Position numbers and translations under genes: made by a program
The notes under the pieces: model-generated
Told to the model about the DNA's origin: nothing
Database searches by the model: none
The model's input: only the letters and a program-made list of their open reading frames with translations
Shown: in pieces, positions 1 through 7,196 of the stretch
Position numbering within the stretch: the first letter of the stretch is position 1
Layout of the letters: each line of letters starts with the position of its first letter
Source: Psychromonas sp.
Lineage (GTDB): Bacteria > Pseudomonadota > Gammaproteobacteria > Enterobacterales > Psychromonadaceae
Length of the DNA stretch: 7,450 nucleotides
NCBI GenBank assembly: GCA_023145575.1
Contig: JAGLDN010000265.1
Coordinates: 1 to 7,450 of the forward strand
Direction: 5' to 3'

Positions 1-95
1 GTGTTTGTGTTTGCGTTAAAGGTATTAACTTGCTTAATTGCATTTATATCCATCACACCTGAAGTTCCTCGTTTCAGGACACCTGAGTGATTCAT
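1..95 (-). CDS. Possible 5' end of an unidentified minus-strand gene (partial)
   Basis: Read leftwards from an ATG at 95-93, the frame stays open to the window edge (31 codons, beginning MNHSGVLKRG). A second in-frame ATG at 53-51 begins MDINAIKQVNTFNANTNT. The second start has a purine-rich GAGGAA (70-65) 11 nt upstream. The first has AAAGGAG (117-111), but 15 nt away, which is long. The sequence is rich in N, T and S and I do not recognise it. The left arm of the 45-329 inverted repeat overlaps the start region, so the 5' leader, and perhaps the first start, may come from the inserted element. The plus strand is also open here (1-89), so coding strand and reality are uncertain. Confidence 0.25.
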   Translation of the reverse strand, partial: MNHSGVLKRGTSGVMDINAIKQVNTFNANTN

Positions 96-248
96 GTTTA
101 AGGCGCAATACTCCTTTCGGTAGGGTTAAAAAAAGACTTTAATCCTTTATTGCTATTTACTTTTTGGGTATTGCAACGCAGAAGATGATTTACTTAGTGG
201 TCCCCAAAGGGCAATTTTATGTCTAGCACCTCGGTACTATTTCCCTTG
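96..248. other. Stretch without a recognisable gene
   Basis: I see no convincing coding potential on either strand between the doubtful minus-strand start and the first TATACCCAT-type end at 249. A palindromic TTGCAA (171-176) is present, but no properly spaced -10 partner was found for either direction. The stretch probably forms the interior of the 45-329 element. Confidence 0.4.
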
Positions 249-329
249 CTGAATTTGCACTTTTACGTCACATGGGTATAAGTTTTTAAATTCTCACTGA
301 AACCTGCATCTTCAGGTGTGATGGGTATA
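249..329 (-). repeat. Two tandem element ends, 48-nt period
   Basis: Two similar units in the same orientation start at 249 and 297. Both begin CTGAA, carry TGCA near the start and end ATGGGTATA (273-281 and 321-329). The middles differ (ACGTCAC against CAGGTGTG). Read on the minus strand, both are element ends starting TATACCCAT. The first unit contains the 20-bp sequence found inverted downstream of pfaC (6732-6751). Two successive ends suggest one related element nested in, or abutting, another. Confidence 0.5.
262..281 (+). repeat. Left copy of a perfect 20-bp inverted repeat flanking pfaC
   Basis: TTTACGTCACATGGGTATAA occurs here, and its exact reverse complement occurs at 6732-6751. 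Similarity continues weakly beyond the 20 bp on the side away from pfaC (TTTGCAC here against ATTTCAC in the other copy). The TATACCCAT ends of both copies point towards pfaC. Confidence 0.8.
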
Positions 330-810
330 TCACGAAAAGATGGAAAAATATTTTATACTGGCATTAAAAAGTAACCGTTTAATTGCTTTAAGTACAGAAG
401 ATAAATTACAAGGGGGTTTTCAGCGCATTGATTCATCGGAAACACCGATCTCTGGTTGTATTAAAGCAATGGATGTTCCAGTTGTTCTACATCGACAAAT
501 CCTTAAAAACAAAGATGGCAGTGAGGGAATTTTATATTTGATGAGTAATGATATTGAGCTTGATAAAGAGTCTATAGAAATAATCAATCAAAAAAAGTGG
601 AAAGTTGAGGTTTTTCATGAAAATATAAAAAAATATAAAATTAATTACAGTACTTGCTAAATCCCCAGTAAAAACAAAAAGGACACAGAGTAATCATATC
701 TTCATGTCTGTACTTGCAACGGTAAAATTGGAGGATCTAAGTCTTAAAAAAAGGACTAACAACATTTGATTTAAAAACGAAGCTTTATATCAAAGCACAA
801 AAATCATCTG
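325..810 (+). pseudogene. Decayed IS4-type DDE transposase, C-terminal fragment
   Basis: Three frames must be joined to read the protein. Frame 1 (from about 325, with an ATG at 340, to the stop at 658-660) gives KYFILALKSNR, KDGSEGILYL and KKWKVEVFHENIK. Frame 2 (about 629-766) gives AKSPVKTKRTQSNH and continues to a TGA at 767-769. Frame 3 (from about 762) gives FDLKTKLYIKAQKSS. These strings match, from memory, the C-terminal part of IS4-superfamily transposases with a YREK motif (Y-x2-R-x3-E-x6-K). Counting from the ATG at 340, the acidic E90 and K97 remain, but Y and R are replaced by N83 and K86. The first two catalytic acids and the whole N-terminal part are absent. The first frameshift lies near the A-tract at 627-633, the second between 741 and 767. 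The copy cannot be functional. The open 106-codon stretch at 340-660 is a piece of this fossil, not a separate gene. Confidence 0.85.
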
Positions 811-838
811 GCGCGCTTTGCCGCCAAATAAAAACATT

Positions 839-845
839 AGAGAAG
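839..845 (+). promoter_or_regulatory. Candidate ribosome binding site of pfaC
   Basis: AGAGAAG lies 4 nt before the ATG at 850, a modest and slightly close Shine-Dalgarno-like stretch. It favours ATG 850 over the adjoining GTG at 847. A TGA at 848-850 in another frame overlaps the ATG (TGATG), the layout seen in translationally coupled genes, but the frame upstream of it is IS debris. I found no properly spaced -35/-10 pair between 660 and 850. Confidence 0.4.
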
Positions 846-849
846 CGTG

Positions 850-3800
850 ATGGAAAATATTGCAGTCATTGGTATCGCCAATTTATTTCCAGGTTCAAGT
901 CAACCGAGTGAATTTTGGCAACAGTTACTTAAAAAACATGATAAACGCACAAAAATAAGCGCACAAAAAATGGGTGTGCCACTAGAGGATTATTTTGGAA
1001 GTATAGGGGAGAAAGATAAGTTTTATTGTCTGTATGGGGGTTATATAACTGATTTTGAGTTTGATAGTCAGCCATTTTTATTAACGAAAAGCTGCCTTGA
1101 ACGATTAGACGATACCACTCAGTGGGGTTTGTATGTGACTCATCAAGCGCTTAAACATTCGGGCTATTGGGGAAGCGCAAAATTAAAGAATTGCGGGCTT
1201 ATATTAGGAAATTTGTCTTTTCCAACAAGCAAGTCAAACCATCTGTTTTTACCCTTTTATCACCATGTTGTCGAATCGGCGCTTAAACAGGTGTTGAATC
1301 CCAATTTTCAACTTAAGCATCATACGCAAGCTGAAAATGTACATGCTGATAACGCATTAATTTCAGGTTATCCTTCGACGCTCTTAGCAAAAGCATCAGG
1401 GCTTGGAGGCGCGCACTTTTCACTTGATGCCGCTTGTGCATCAAGTTGTTATAGCACCAAACTTGCTTGTGATTATTTACATACTGGTAAAGCCGATATG
1501 ATGTTAGCTGGGGCAATATCAGGTGCCGATCCGATGTTTATTAATATGGGCTTCTCAATTTTTCATGCGTTTCCAAAAAATAATAAACAATCGCCTTTTG
1601 ATAAAGACTCTCAAGGTTTATTCGCAAGCGAAGGTGCTGGCATGATGGTGCTTAAGCGTCACAGTGATGCCTTGCACGATGGCGATATTATCCATGCCAT
1701 TATAAAAGGTGGCGGTTTATCAAATGATGGAAAAGGTGAGTTTGTATTAAGTCCTAATTCAAAAGGGCAAGTGCTCGCTTATGAGCGTGCTTATGAAAAT
1801 GCCAACGTCAATCCCTGCGATGTTGATTACATTGAATGCCATGCAACAGGTACACCTAAAGGTGATAAAGTTGAGCTTCACTCTCTGGAAACCTTTTTTA
1901 GTCGTGTTCATAAAAAACCATTATTAAGCTCGGCTAAATCAAATTTAGGGCACCTGTTAACGGCGGCAGGTATGCCAAGCATGATCAAAGCAATGTATGC
2001 CTTAAATGAAGGAAAAATCCCCGCAACCATTAATTTAAAAACCCCCATTAATACGAAGCAAAAATATTTAACAAGTACTCAAATACCAACTGAGTCGATT
2101 GATTGGAAAATTCATGCCGATAAAATACGCACAGCAGGGGTGAGTGTTTTTGGTTTTGGCGGCAGTAATGCGCATTTAGTGCTTCAAGGTGGCAATGTGC
2201 CATTAAATAAAATGCATCCAAAGCCTAAGGCTAGCATGCCAATGTCGATTATTGGAATGGATTGTATTGTTGGCAGTGTCTGTAATTTATCTGAATTTAA
2301 AACATTAATTAATAACAATGAAAGTACATTTAGCGCATTACCTAAAAACCGCTGGAGAGGACTTGAAAAAAATCAAAAAATAAAACAAATACTTGGCTTA
2401 AAGGATCATCCCATTGGTGGTTATGTTGCGCAATTTGACATTGATTTATTACGTTTTAAAATACCGCCTAATCAATCAGATTGTTTGATACCACAACAAC
2501 TTATGATGTTGAAAGTCGCAGATTTAGCGGCGATTGATGCGGGGTTAGATGAAGGTGCCAATGTTGCTGTGCTTGTGGCAATGGGAATTGAGCTGGAGCT
2601 TCATCAATATCGTGGGCGTCTCAATTTAACAACACAAATTAAAGCGTCATTGTTAGCGCAAGGCATTAGCTTAACGGCAGATGAACAAAATGAACTCATT
2701 GATATTGTTAAACTAAGTATTGCACAGCCAAAAGAATTAAACGCATTCACCAGCTTTATTGGTAATATCATGGCATCAAGGCTCAGTGCATTATGGAATT
2801 TTTCAGGCCCCGCCTTTACGGTTTCAAACGAAGAAAATTCAGTTTACCGTTGTGTTGAACTTGCACAAAATTTATTTCAAACATCTGATGTCGAGGCTGT
2901 GATCATTGCCAGTGTTGATCTTGCAGGCTCATTTGAAAATATTAGTTTACGCCAGCGTTTTGGGCGCGTAAATGAACAAGCACAAAGTCCTGTAAATATA
3001 TTAGATGCACAGCAATGGTTAGTGGGTGAAGGTGCAGGTGCATTTGTTGTTAAACCAAGCAATAAAGTTCAAGATCAACAAGTATACGCAAGCATTGACG
3101 GTGTTGCATTTGAAACGGGTATCAGTGTTAAAAGCATTAACCTTGCGGCAAACAAAGCCTGTGCGTTGGCCAATATTAAACCACAAAACGTCCGCTATGT
3201 TGAAGCATCGGCAAGTGGTTTTGTAGCTGAAAATAGTATAGAAAAAACCTCATTACCTCTATTATACCCTCATGCAACCATTGATAGTGTGAAACGTCAA
3301 GTAGGGCATTTATTTAATGCATCTGGCATGATGAGTATTATTAAATCGGCGCTTGTTTTAGATGAAGCAGGGGCACCGCAACATATTGCGATTAATGGTT
3401 TAGGTAAAGATGAAAACAGTGCGCACTTGATTTTATCATCCACTAAGACGCGACATATCAAAGCTAAAAAATTAGTCAAGCAAAACACAAGATCCCTGAT
3501 AAGAACGATTGAATTAGGCGGTATGGATATTAAACAATCAATATTACATCATGCTGATAGCGCATTATTTAAAACAATTAAACGTAAGATGAGTCGGCAA
3601 ACACTCAAGCCAATCCTCAATCGGGTTAAAATACCAGTAATGGTGATGGCGACAGATATTTTAACTCAGGCATCGGATCACGATGCGTGCTCACAAGATA
3701 AACCGATAAACAAGCTAATTCACGCGTCGGTTGCAAAGCCATTATCCAGTGCTAGTCTTAGCGCACAAGAAACTAATCGTCGGATTAAAATAAACAGCGT

Positions 3801-6699
3801 TATATTTAGGCAAACCCAAACACATCAGGCGTTCATTCGCGCTCGTCATGTTGCAGGGCAACAAATTTCAACTTTAATTAAATATCAGGCAAAAGTGCTA
3901 AATGTGGGCAATCCTATATCTGGGGCTGTCACACAGAGTGATTCAACAGCGTTGAGGACGCAACAACAAACAGGCGCTTTGATGAAAGATCGTTTTGAGT
4001 ATGATACCAATGAGCTAGTGCTTGTTGAGAATTTTAACAAACCTGAGCATATTATTTATGATACTGAAGTGTTGGTTGAATTTGCTGAAGGTAAAATTAG
4101 CAATGTCTTTGGTGATGAATATAAAATCATTGATAACTATGCACGGCGTGTACGTTTACCAACGACTGATTATTTATTGGTCAGTCGTGTGATAGCGATG
4201 GATGCCAAAATCCATGAATATAAAAAATCTTCAATGGTGACCGAATATGATATTCCTGTTGATGCACCATTCTTAATCGATGGTCAGATCCCTTGGTCAG
4301 TCGCGGTAGAATCAGGGCAATGTGATTTAATGCTTATTTCTTATATTGGTATTGATTTTCAAAACAAAAGTGAGCGTATTTATCGCTTGCTAGATTGTCA
4401 ATTAACCTTCCTAGAAGATATGGCATTTGGCGGTGAAACGTTACGTTATGAAATTCATATTGATTCTTATGCAAAAAATGCTGGTCAACTGCTGTTTTTC
4501 TTTCACTATGATTGTTATGTGGGTGCTAAAAAAGTCTTGATCATGCGTAATGGGTGTGCTGGTTTCTTTACTGATAAAGAGCTTGCTGACGGTAAAGGCA
4601 TTATCGCCAATGACAAAGATAAAGCACAATTAAGAAATGCTAAAAAATCTTATTTCAAACCGTTAATTGAAAATTCTAAAACGCGCTATCAATATGCAGA
4701 TATGCTCAAACTTGTTCATGGTGATCTTGCTGGTTGTTTTGGGCGTCTATACGATCAAAAAGGACGTAATCCGTCATTAAAGTTTGCATCACAAAAATTC
4801 TTGATGATTGATTGCATTACTAAAATTGATAAGCAAGGTGGCATCTGGGGGCTGGGTTTTGTCGAAGCGCACAAAGATCTTGATCCAAATGACTGGTATT
4901 TCCCCTGTCATTTTAAAGGTGATCAAGTCATGGCGGGATCGTTGATGTCTGAAGGTTGTTGTCAACTGAGCATGTTTTTAATGTTATGGCTTGGCATGAA
5001 TTCAACCGTCAATAATGCCCGTTTCCAACCCCTGCATTCTGCCACACAAACTGTGCGTTGTCGAGGTCAGGTATTACCGCAAATAAATACACTCATTTAT
5101 CGCTTAGAAGTGTTTGAAATTGGGATGTTGCCACGGCCCTTTATTAAAGCAAATATAGATATTATTCTCGATAATAAAGTTATTGTTGATTTTAAAAACT
5201 TGTGCATGGAAATTAAAGATCAAGAGCCAAATTCACAATATTCAGTGCCGATTGCATATAAAGCTGAATTAGTGAGTGCTCAGCACACTGCAACAAGATC
5301 GGCAAAAGCGATAAATGAGCCGTTAAAAAAATTGTTAAATAGATTAGAAAGTGATCTTGATGGCGTAAATCGCGAACGAAGGAAGGAGCTTAAAAGTTAT
5401 TTGTTCCATGTTAATTCAAGCGCTCTGCCCAATAATAAAGATCCTCTGCCTCCGCTAATGCGTGTAGAAACAGATCATAATGCGTCTGCAGAAAAAGGCG
5501 TTTTACCCATAAAACACTTTGCGGCGCCAATGATCAAAGGGCAAAATCGTCAAGCTGATACATTGCCTTTTACACCGTATCATCTTTTTGAATTTGCAAC
5601 AGGTTATATTGCTAAATGTTTCGGATCTGCATTTGATGTTTACAAAGGGCGTCGTTCACCACGGTTACCTTGCGGTGAGTTACAACTTCTGACGCGTGTG
5701 ATTGATGTGCAAGGCAAACGCTTAATTTTTAAAGATCTGGCGAGTTGTACTGCACAATATTATGTTCCAATTGATGCATGGTACTTCAGGGAAAACAGCG
5801 TTCATAATTGGATGCCATATTCAGTAATCATGGAAATAGCCCTGCAACCCAATGGCTTTTTATCAGCGTATATTGGCGCAAGTTTGATTTATCCAAAAAA
5901 GGATTTATTCTACCGTAATTTAGACGGTGATGGCGAGTTAGTTAAAATACTAGACCTACGCGGTAAAACGATTGTTAATAAATCGGTATTAATCAATACA
6001 TCACAGGCAGGTGGGATGATAATACAAAGTTTTAATTTTAATTTGCTTGTCGATAACCAAGTATTTTATAAAGGCAGTGCTGTCTTTGGTTTCTTTACGG
6101 CGGAAGCGTTGACCACCCAAGTCGGCATGGATAACGGGAAAATAACGTCTGCGTGGTTTGATGATAACAACACATCGATAGCACAAATTGAAACATTAAA
6201 TTTAACGAATAAAGCATTGCAATTATTTAAAGGGCGAGTAGGTAAACCTCATTATCACTTGCCAGGTGGGAAACTCAACTTCGTTGATACAGTGTCAATT
6301 GTTGAAGGCGGGGGGACGGTTGGTATTGCTTATATTTATGGCGAACGCATGATTAAAAGTAGTGATTGGTTCTTTCGTTGTCACTTCCATAATGATCCCG
6401 TTATGCCCGGCTCGTTAGGCATTGAAGCACTCATTGAACTATTACAAACCTATGCTTTGAAAAACGACCTAGGGGCGCAGTTTAAAAACCCTCGATTTGT
6501 TACGCCATTAAGTAAGGTTATCTGGAAATATCGTGGTCAAATTACCCCACTGGACAAAAAAATGAGTATTGATGTGCATATTTCTGATATTACCAAAACA
6601 AAAAATGAAGTGCGCATCATGGGTGATGCAAACCTATACAAAGATGGTTTGCGGATCTATCATGTAAAAGAGCTCGCTTTGAGTATTATCGAGTCTTAA
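850..6699 (+). CDS. pfaC: PUFA synthase subunit PfaC (KS-CLF-DH-DH)
   Basis: PfaC is part of the cytosolic PfaABCD complex that makes EPA or DHA from acyl-CoA and malonyl-CoA without aerobic desaturases. It condenses acyl chains and, through FabA-like domains, dehydrates and isomerises to set cis double bonds. Residues are numbered from GTG 847; subtract one for the chosen ATG 850, which matches the remembered Moritella start MENIAV. KS spans about 3-446, with C197 in DAACASS, H332 in ECHATGTPKGD and H369 in KSNLGHL. The chain-length-factor-like KS spans about 465-865, with the active cysteine replaced (E663 by alignment). A variable linker (870-1065) leads to dehydratase region 1 (1066-1457; H1355 in HFKGDQVMAG, E1369). 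A second linker (1460-1570) leads to region 2 (1572-1950; H1846 in HFHNDPVMPG, E1860). The 14-residue His-to-acid spacing matches FabA. Its 1,949 residues are slightly short of the roughly 2,000 usual. There is no acyl carrier protein, acyltransferase or enoyl reductase domain, as expected. The neighbours are IS debris, not pfaB or pfaD. Confidence 0.96.
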   Translation: MENIAVIGIANLFPGSSQPSEFWQQLLKKHDKRTKISAQKMGVPLEDYFGSIGEKDKFYCLYGGYITDFEFDSQPFLLTKSCLERLDDTTQWGLYVTHQALKHSGYWGSAKLKNCGLILGNLSFPTSKSNHLFLPFYHHVVESALKQVLNPNFQLKHHTQAENVHADNALISGYPSTLLAKASGLGGAHFSLDAACASSCYSTKLACDYLHTGKADMMLAGAISGADPMFINMGFSIFHAFPKNNKQSPFDKDSQGLFASEGAGMMVLKRHSDALHDGDIIHAIIKGGGLSNDGKGEFVLSPNSKGQVLAYERAYENANVNPCDVDYIECHATGTPKGDKVELHSLETFFSRVHKKPLLSSAKSNLGHLLTAAGMPSMIKAMYALNEGKIPATINLKTPINTKQKYLTSTQIPTESIDWKIHADKIRTAGVSVFGFGGSNAHLVLQGGNVPLNKMHPKPKASMPMSIIGMDCIVGSVCNLSEFKTLINNNESTFSALPKNRWRGLEKNQKIKQILGLKDHPIGGYVAQFDIDLLRFKIPPNQSDCLIPQQLMMLKVADLAAIDAGLDEGANVAVLVAMGIELELHQYRGRLNLTTQIKASLLAQGISLTADEQNELIDIVKLSIAQPKELNAFTSFIGNIMASRLSALWNFSGPAFTVSNEENSVYRCVELAQNLFQTSDVEAVIIASVDLAGSFENISLRQRFGRVNEQAQSPVNILDAQQWLVGEGAGAFVVKPSNKVQDQQVYASIDGVAFETGISVKSINLAANKACALANIKPQNVRYVEASASGFVAENSIEKTSLPLLYPHATIDSVKRQVGHLFNASGMMSIIKSALVLDEAGAPQHIAINGLGKDENSAHLILSSTKTRHIKAKKLVKQNTRSLIRTIELGGMDIKQSILHHADSALFKTIKRKMSRQTLKPILNRVKIPVMVMATDILTQASDHDACSQDKPINKLIHASVAKPLSSASLSAQETNRRIKINSVIFRQTQTHQAFIRARHVAGQQISTLIKYQAKVLNVGNPISGAVTQSDSTALRTQQQTGALMKDRFEYDTNELVLVENFNKPEHIIYDTEVLVEFAEGKISNVFGDEYKIIDNYARRVRLPTTDYLLVSRVIAMDAKIHEYKKSSMVTEYDIPVDAPFLIDGQIPWSVAVESGQCDLMLISYIGIDFQNKSERIYRLLDCQLTFLEDMAFGGETLRYEIHIDSYAKNAGQLLFFFHYDCYVGAKKVLIMRNGCAGFFTDKELADGKGIIANDKDKAQLRNAKKSYFKPLIENSKTRYQYADMLKLVHGDLAGCFGRLYDQKGRNPSLKFASQKFLMIDCITKIDKQGGIWGLGFVEAHKDLDPNDWYFPCHFKGDQVMAGSLMSEGCCQLSMFLMLWLGMNSTVNNARFQPLHSATQTVRCRGQVLPQINTLIYRLEVFEIGMLPRPFIKANIDIILDNKVIVDFKNLCMEIKDQEPNSQYSVPIAYKAELVSAQHTATRSAKAINEPLKKLLNRLESDLDGVNRERRKELKSYLFHVNSSALPNNKDPLPPLMRVETDHNASAEKGVLPIKHFAAPMIKGQNRQADTLPFTPYHLFEFATGYIAKCFGSAFDVYKGRRSPRLPCGELQLLTRVIDVQGKRLIFKDLASCTAQYYVPIDAWYFRENSVHNWMPYSVIMEIALQPNGFLSAYIGASLIYPKKDLFYRNLDGDGELVKILDLRGKTIVNKSVLINTSQAGGMIIQSFNFNLLVDNQVFYKGSAVFGFFTAEALTTQVGMDNGKITSAWFDDNNTSIAQIETLNLTNKALQLFKGRVGKPHYHLPGGKLNFVDTVSIVEGGGTVGIAYIYGERMIKSSDWFFRCHFHNDPVMPGSLGIEALIELLQTYALKNDLGAQFKNPRFVTPLSKVIWKYRGQITPLDKKMSIDVHISDITKTKNEVRIMGDANLYKDGLRIYHVKELALSIIES

Positions 6700-6728
6700 A
6701 ACGTGATCCTTTGGGAAGCAATATCAAA

Positions 6729-6836
6729 TGTTTATACCCATGTGACGTAAAGGTGAAATGTCCGTTATTCGATCGGATGTTTGATCAAACTATAACATTT
6801 CAGCTATCAACATGAAAAGTCACATGGGCACATACA
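6729..6836. mobile_element. 108-bp palindromic MITE-like element
   Basis: The outer arms TGTTTATACCCATGTGAC (6729-6746) and GTCACATGGGCACATACA (6819-6836) are inverted copies, 15 of 18 matching, with a perfect 10-bp core (CCCATGTGAC). A second pair, TGAAATG (6754-6760) and CATTTCA (6796-6802), is nested inside. The centre holds the palindrome TTTGATCAAA (6780-6789). There is no coding capacity. Size, terminal inverted repeats and the related ends elsewhere in the window fit a MITE. It lies 29 nt after the pfaC stop, where no ordinary hairpin-plus-T-tract terminator is visible, so its fold may limit read-through. No target-site duplication was identified. Confidence 0.6.
6732..6751 (-). repeat. 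Right copy of a perfect 20-bp inverted repeat flanking pfaC
   Basis: This is the exact reverse complement of 262-281, starting 32 nt after the pfaC stop codon. It also forms the left arm of the short palindromic element 6729-6836, so it can be read either as the distant partner of the upstream copy or as the end of that local element. Confidence 0.8.
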
Positions 6837-6847
6837 GGTATTGACAT

Positions 6848-7196
6848 TCACCAAAAATGGCTACAACTATCATCCCTAATCATTTTATCTGCTACTTCTC
6901 CAAAAAGTCGACAGCCATCTCAGCTATAGTTATTTTCTGCAATTTCAAGACCGCCAGTATAAATAAGAGGCCCGTCAGGTTCAAACAGCGCGGTTAGCGC
7001 ACGAGATTTGTAAATTGCTGCTATCATTGTGTTTGTCGCATAAAAGGCAGATTCAAAATCGTAAGTCAAAAAGACACACAATGTTTTAGAAATGTACGCT
7101 TTAAGACCTTCAGAGATAATAGACTGCTTGATCTATTGACGTTTCGTCTGACGTTTCATCTATTGGTATCATTGTATTTTTAAATTTCATTAACAT
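6848..7196 (-). pseudogene. Broken minus-strand gene of unknown function, about 115 codons
   Basis: From an ATG at 7196 (alternatives 7190 and 7172) the frame begins MLMKFKNTMIPIDETSDET and reaches a TGA at 7112-7110. Shifting frame there continues as SEGLKAYISKTLCVFLTYDF, then ESAFYATNTMIAAIYKSRAL and TALFEPDGPLIYTGGLEIAE. It meets a second TGA at 6922-6920 and resumes as DGCRLFGEVADKMIRDDSC before the final TGA at 6850-6848. Protein-like composition across both breaks argues for a real gene inactivated by one frameshift and one nonsense change (perhaps an original TGG). No start has a good Shine-Dalgarno. I do not recognise the family, and no membrane segment or catalytic motif is evident. 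It ends 11 bp from the palindromic element and converges on pfaC. Chance open reading cannot be fully excluded. Confidence 0.5.

Larger units (their letters stand above)
45..329. mobile_element. Putative non-autonomous element bounded by an imperfect inverted repeat
   Basis: The left arm (45-77) and right arm (297-329) are inverted copies. Positions 45-64 pair with 310-329 with one mismatch (core CCATCACACCTGAAG against CTTCAGGTGTGATGG). After six unmatched bases on each side, GTTTCAG (71-77) pairs with CTGAAAC (297-303) in the same register. The roughly 285-bp span has no convincing ORF apart from the doubtful gene start at its left edge, which fits a MITE-like element. A clear target-site duplication is not visible, so the exact ends are uncertain. 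Transposase homology begins right at the right arm. The arms could instead belong to two different insertions. Confidence 0.45.

Noticed and set aside
340..660. A separate 106-residue gene starting at ATG 340
   Set aside because: Transposase-like sequence continues upstream of the ATG (to about 325) and downstream in two other frames, so this is one open piece of a frameshifted IS fossil.
766..790. Promoter TTGATT ... TATAT upstream of pfaC
   Set aside because: The spacer is only about 13-14 nt, and the bases are part of the transposase coding fossil.
810..825. GC-rich hairpin GGCG...CGCC as a terminator before pfaC
   Set aside because: The stem is only 4 bp with an 8-nt loop and no T tract.
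847..849. GTG at 847 as the pfaC start
   Set aside because: It is only one codon longer, sits too close to AGAGAAG, and the remembered Moritella homologue starts with MENIAV, matching ATG 850.
762..911. Transposase frame 3 continuing into pfaC as a longer C-terminus
   Set aside because: The frame is open to a TGA at 909-911, but from 850 on the pfaC frame clearly carries the conserved PfaC N-terminus, so the overlap is a by-product of the junction.
1313..1516. Minus-strand and alternative-frame ORFs inside pfaC (also 2877-3062, 3026-3226, 3297-3488, 4441-4629, 6001-6186)
   Set aside because: They lie entirely within the conserved pfaC reading frame and their translations resemble no protein I know.
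6841..6875. Promoter with perfect TTGACA at 6841-6846 on the plus strand
   Set aside because: No acceptable -10 hexamer at 16-18 nt, and no plus-strand gene follows.
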